From Anarhynchus alexandrinus (Eukaryota; Chordata; Aves; Charadriiformes; Charadriidae): DNA of 64,000 bases. This document shows positions 63,081 through 64,000 of the stretch, one piece after another (position 1 is the stretch's first letter; each line of letters begins with the position of its first letter). The stretch spans positions 993,904-1,057,903 of the forward strand of contig VUYV01000046.1 in assembly GCA_008711295.1 (NCBI GenBank). Reading direction: 5' to 3'. The notes under the pieces were generated by a model that made no database searches, was not told the origin of the DNA, and saw nothing but the letters and a program-made list of their open reading frames with translations. The translations under genes and the position numbers were made by a program.

Positions 63081-64000
63081 GGAAATATTTAAACTGAAAT
63101 GGCAGAAATTGTAGAAATTATTCCAGGGAGATGGGATTCTATTCCTCACATTGGAAAATTTAACACAACAGGGTGTTGTACTTCAATTAAAATGATTGCA
63201 TAAATAATGAAAAGTAAAACTGAAGAAGATAGAATGTCGTTTGTTGTCGTCTCTTAGGTGTGGAAGATCCCCCAGTGCCAGTGTGCTTGGGCACCTCTAG
63301 GAGTTTCATGTGTGTTAGGGGCTCAGTTCGTGTTCGGAAGAGGAAGAGGTTCTGCAGTCCTGATCTCTGAACTGTCTGTTGGTGAAAGATTGCGCCTTGG
63401 TACCTCCACTGCATGTCTCACAAACATGACGGTGTCAGGTCCAATTAACTACTGATTTAGCCATTATCCTACTGTATCCACTATCCTACTGTACTGTATC
63501 CATTATCCTACTGAAACCAGTAGGAAACAGTTTCGGTAGAATTTGTAAAAACAGGGTGCATACACCAAATCTGAAAAAAAGTTGTGAATTTCTATTAACA
63601 TATTTTACTCTGATGAGCTAATTGAACAGTTAGAGTGAAGCACGTTTAGCTTTGATTTAGGCTTCCAAAAGTTCTGTCAGCACCTGGCAAGCCTACCGAG
63701 TGATCGGCGGTGCCTTGCGGACTGCCTGGGGGCTGTGTGGTGCACGTCCTCGTTCAGCTCCGCATCGACTATCAACAATACTAATGCCGTGAAAAAGTAC
63801 GTAATTACAATTTAGTAGTTGAAAAGACATTACATTAAAAACTAACAATGAGTAGAACATGCTTTTCTGAGTCTACTGAAAAACAAACATGCTGAGAGTT
63901 AATCACTTGGAAGTTCCTCATTTTTCAAGTCTGGTTCAGATGATACAAACGAAACCTATTTACATCTAAGTGTAGTGTCTAATACGTTTGCGCAGAAGTA
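63081..64000. other. Intronic sequence, one minisatellite
   Basis: An acceptor-like TCGTCTCTTAG precedes 63259, but the following open frame (to 63455) does not resemble TRAPPC9. Otherwise only the small tandem repeat at 63461. Confidence 0.5.
63461..63513. repeat. Small minisatellite, CCATTATCCTACTGTAT-like unit
   Basis: Three imperfect copies: CCATTATCCTACTGTAT, CCACTATCCTACTGTACTGTAT and CCATTATCCTACTG. An inverted CCAGTAGGA follows. Confidence 0.85.

Larger units (their letters stand above)
32254..64000 (+). other. TRAPPC9: TRAPPC9 downstream intron (partial)
   Basis: This phase-2 intron starts with the donor GTAAGTG and does not end inside the window, so it is at least 31.7 kb long. 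No next TRAPPC9 exon was recognised. The first 10 kb has few repeats. From 42.4 kb on it is dense in CR1 copies, one LTR and a duplicated block. Part of the apparent length may be an assembly duplication. Confidence 0.75.

Noticed and set aside
63240..63455. Possible next TRAPPC9 exon after an acceptor-like TCGTCTCTTAG
   Set aside because: The peptide (WKIPQCQCAWAPLGVSC...) does not match what I expect after ...AGECQR in TRAPPC9, and the phase is not supported.

Overview
The window is a piece of a bird nuclear genome. The evidence is its many CR1 LINE retrotransposons. They carry the avian CR1 3' tail (copies of an 8-base ATTCTRTG-type unit next to a block that reads GGTTGGAAGGGACC on the other strand). 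There is also an LTR of a type I recall as widespread in birds. I cannot name the species. The window is almost entirely intron. I recognise one protein-coding gene, TRAPPC9 (TRAPP II complex subunit, Trs120 family), on the + strand. Only two internal exons are present: 16443-16585 (47 codons plus 2 bases) and 32143-32253 (111 bases). They join in frame across a 15.6 kb intron. At least 16.4 kb of intron lies upstream and at least 31.7 kb downstream, so the other exons are outside the window.

Layout. 1-16442 is upstream intron with a very old CR1/L3-like LINE (3715-4425) and five avian CR1 copies. 16443-16585 is the first exon. 16586-32142 is an intron with one short CR1 and one long CR1 (21437-24176) that keeps endonuclease and reverse-transcriptase coding remnants. 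32143-32253 is the second exon. 32254-42400 is almost repeat-free intron. 42400-54600 is a CR1-rich stretch with another fossil LINE (43610-43990) and a solo LTR (53996-54583). 55751-63080 is a duplicated block, probably at least partly an assembly error: 55751-57671 recurs as 60822-62744 almost base for base, 59915-60820 recurs as 62176-63080, and the joins fall on single N positions. A 105-base N gap sits at 58738-58842 inside a CR1.

Nothing here looks like a new biological system. The more useful observations are the probable false or very recent duplication, one CR1 that may be split by an insertion, CpG-type loss of a catalytic aspartate in two CR1 reverse-transcriptase remnants, fossil LINEs far older than the avian CR1s, a strong antisense bias of CR1s in the intron, and an LTR whose promoter-like elements point against the host gene. 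The other open reading frames look like chance or CR1 remnants.
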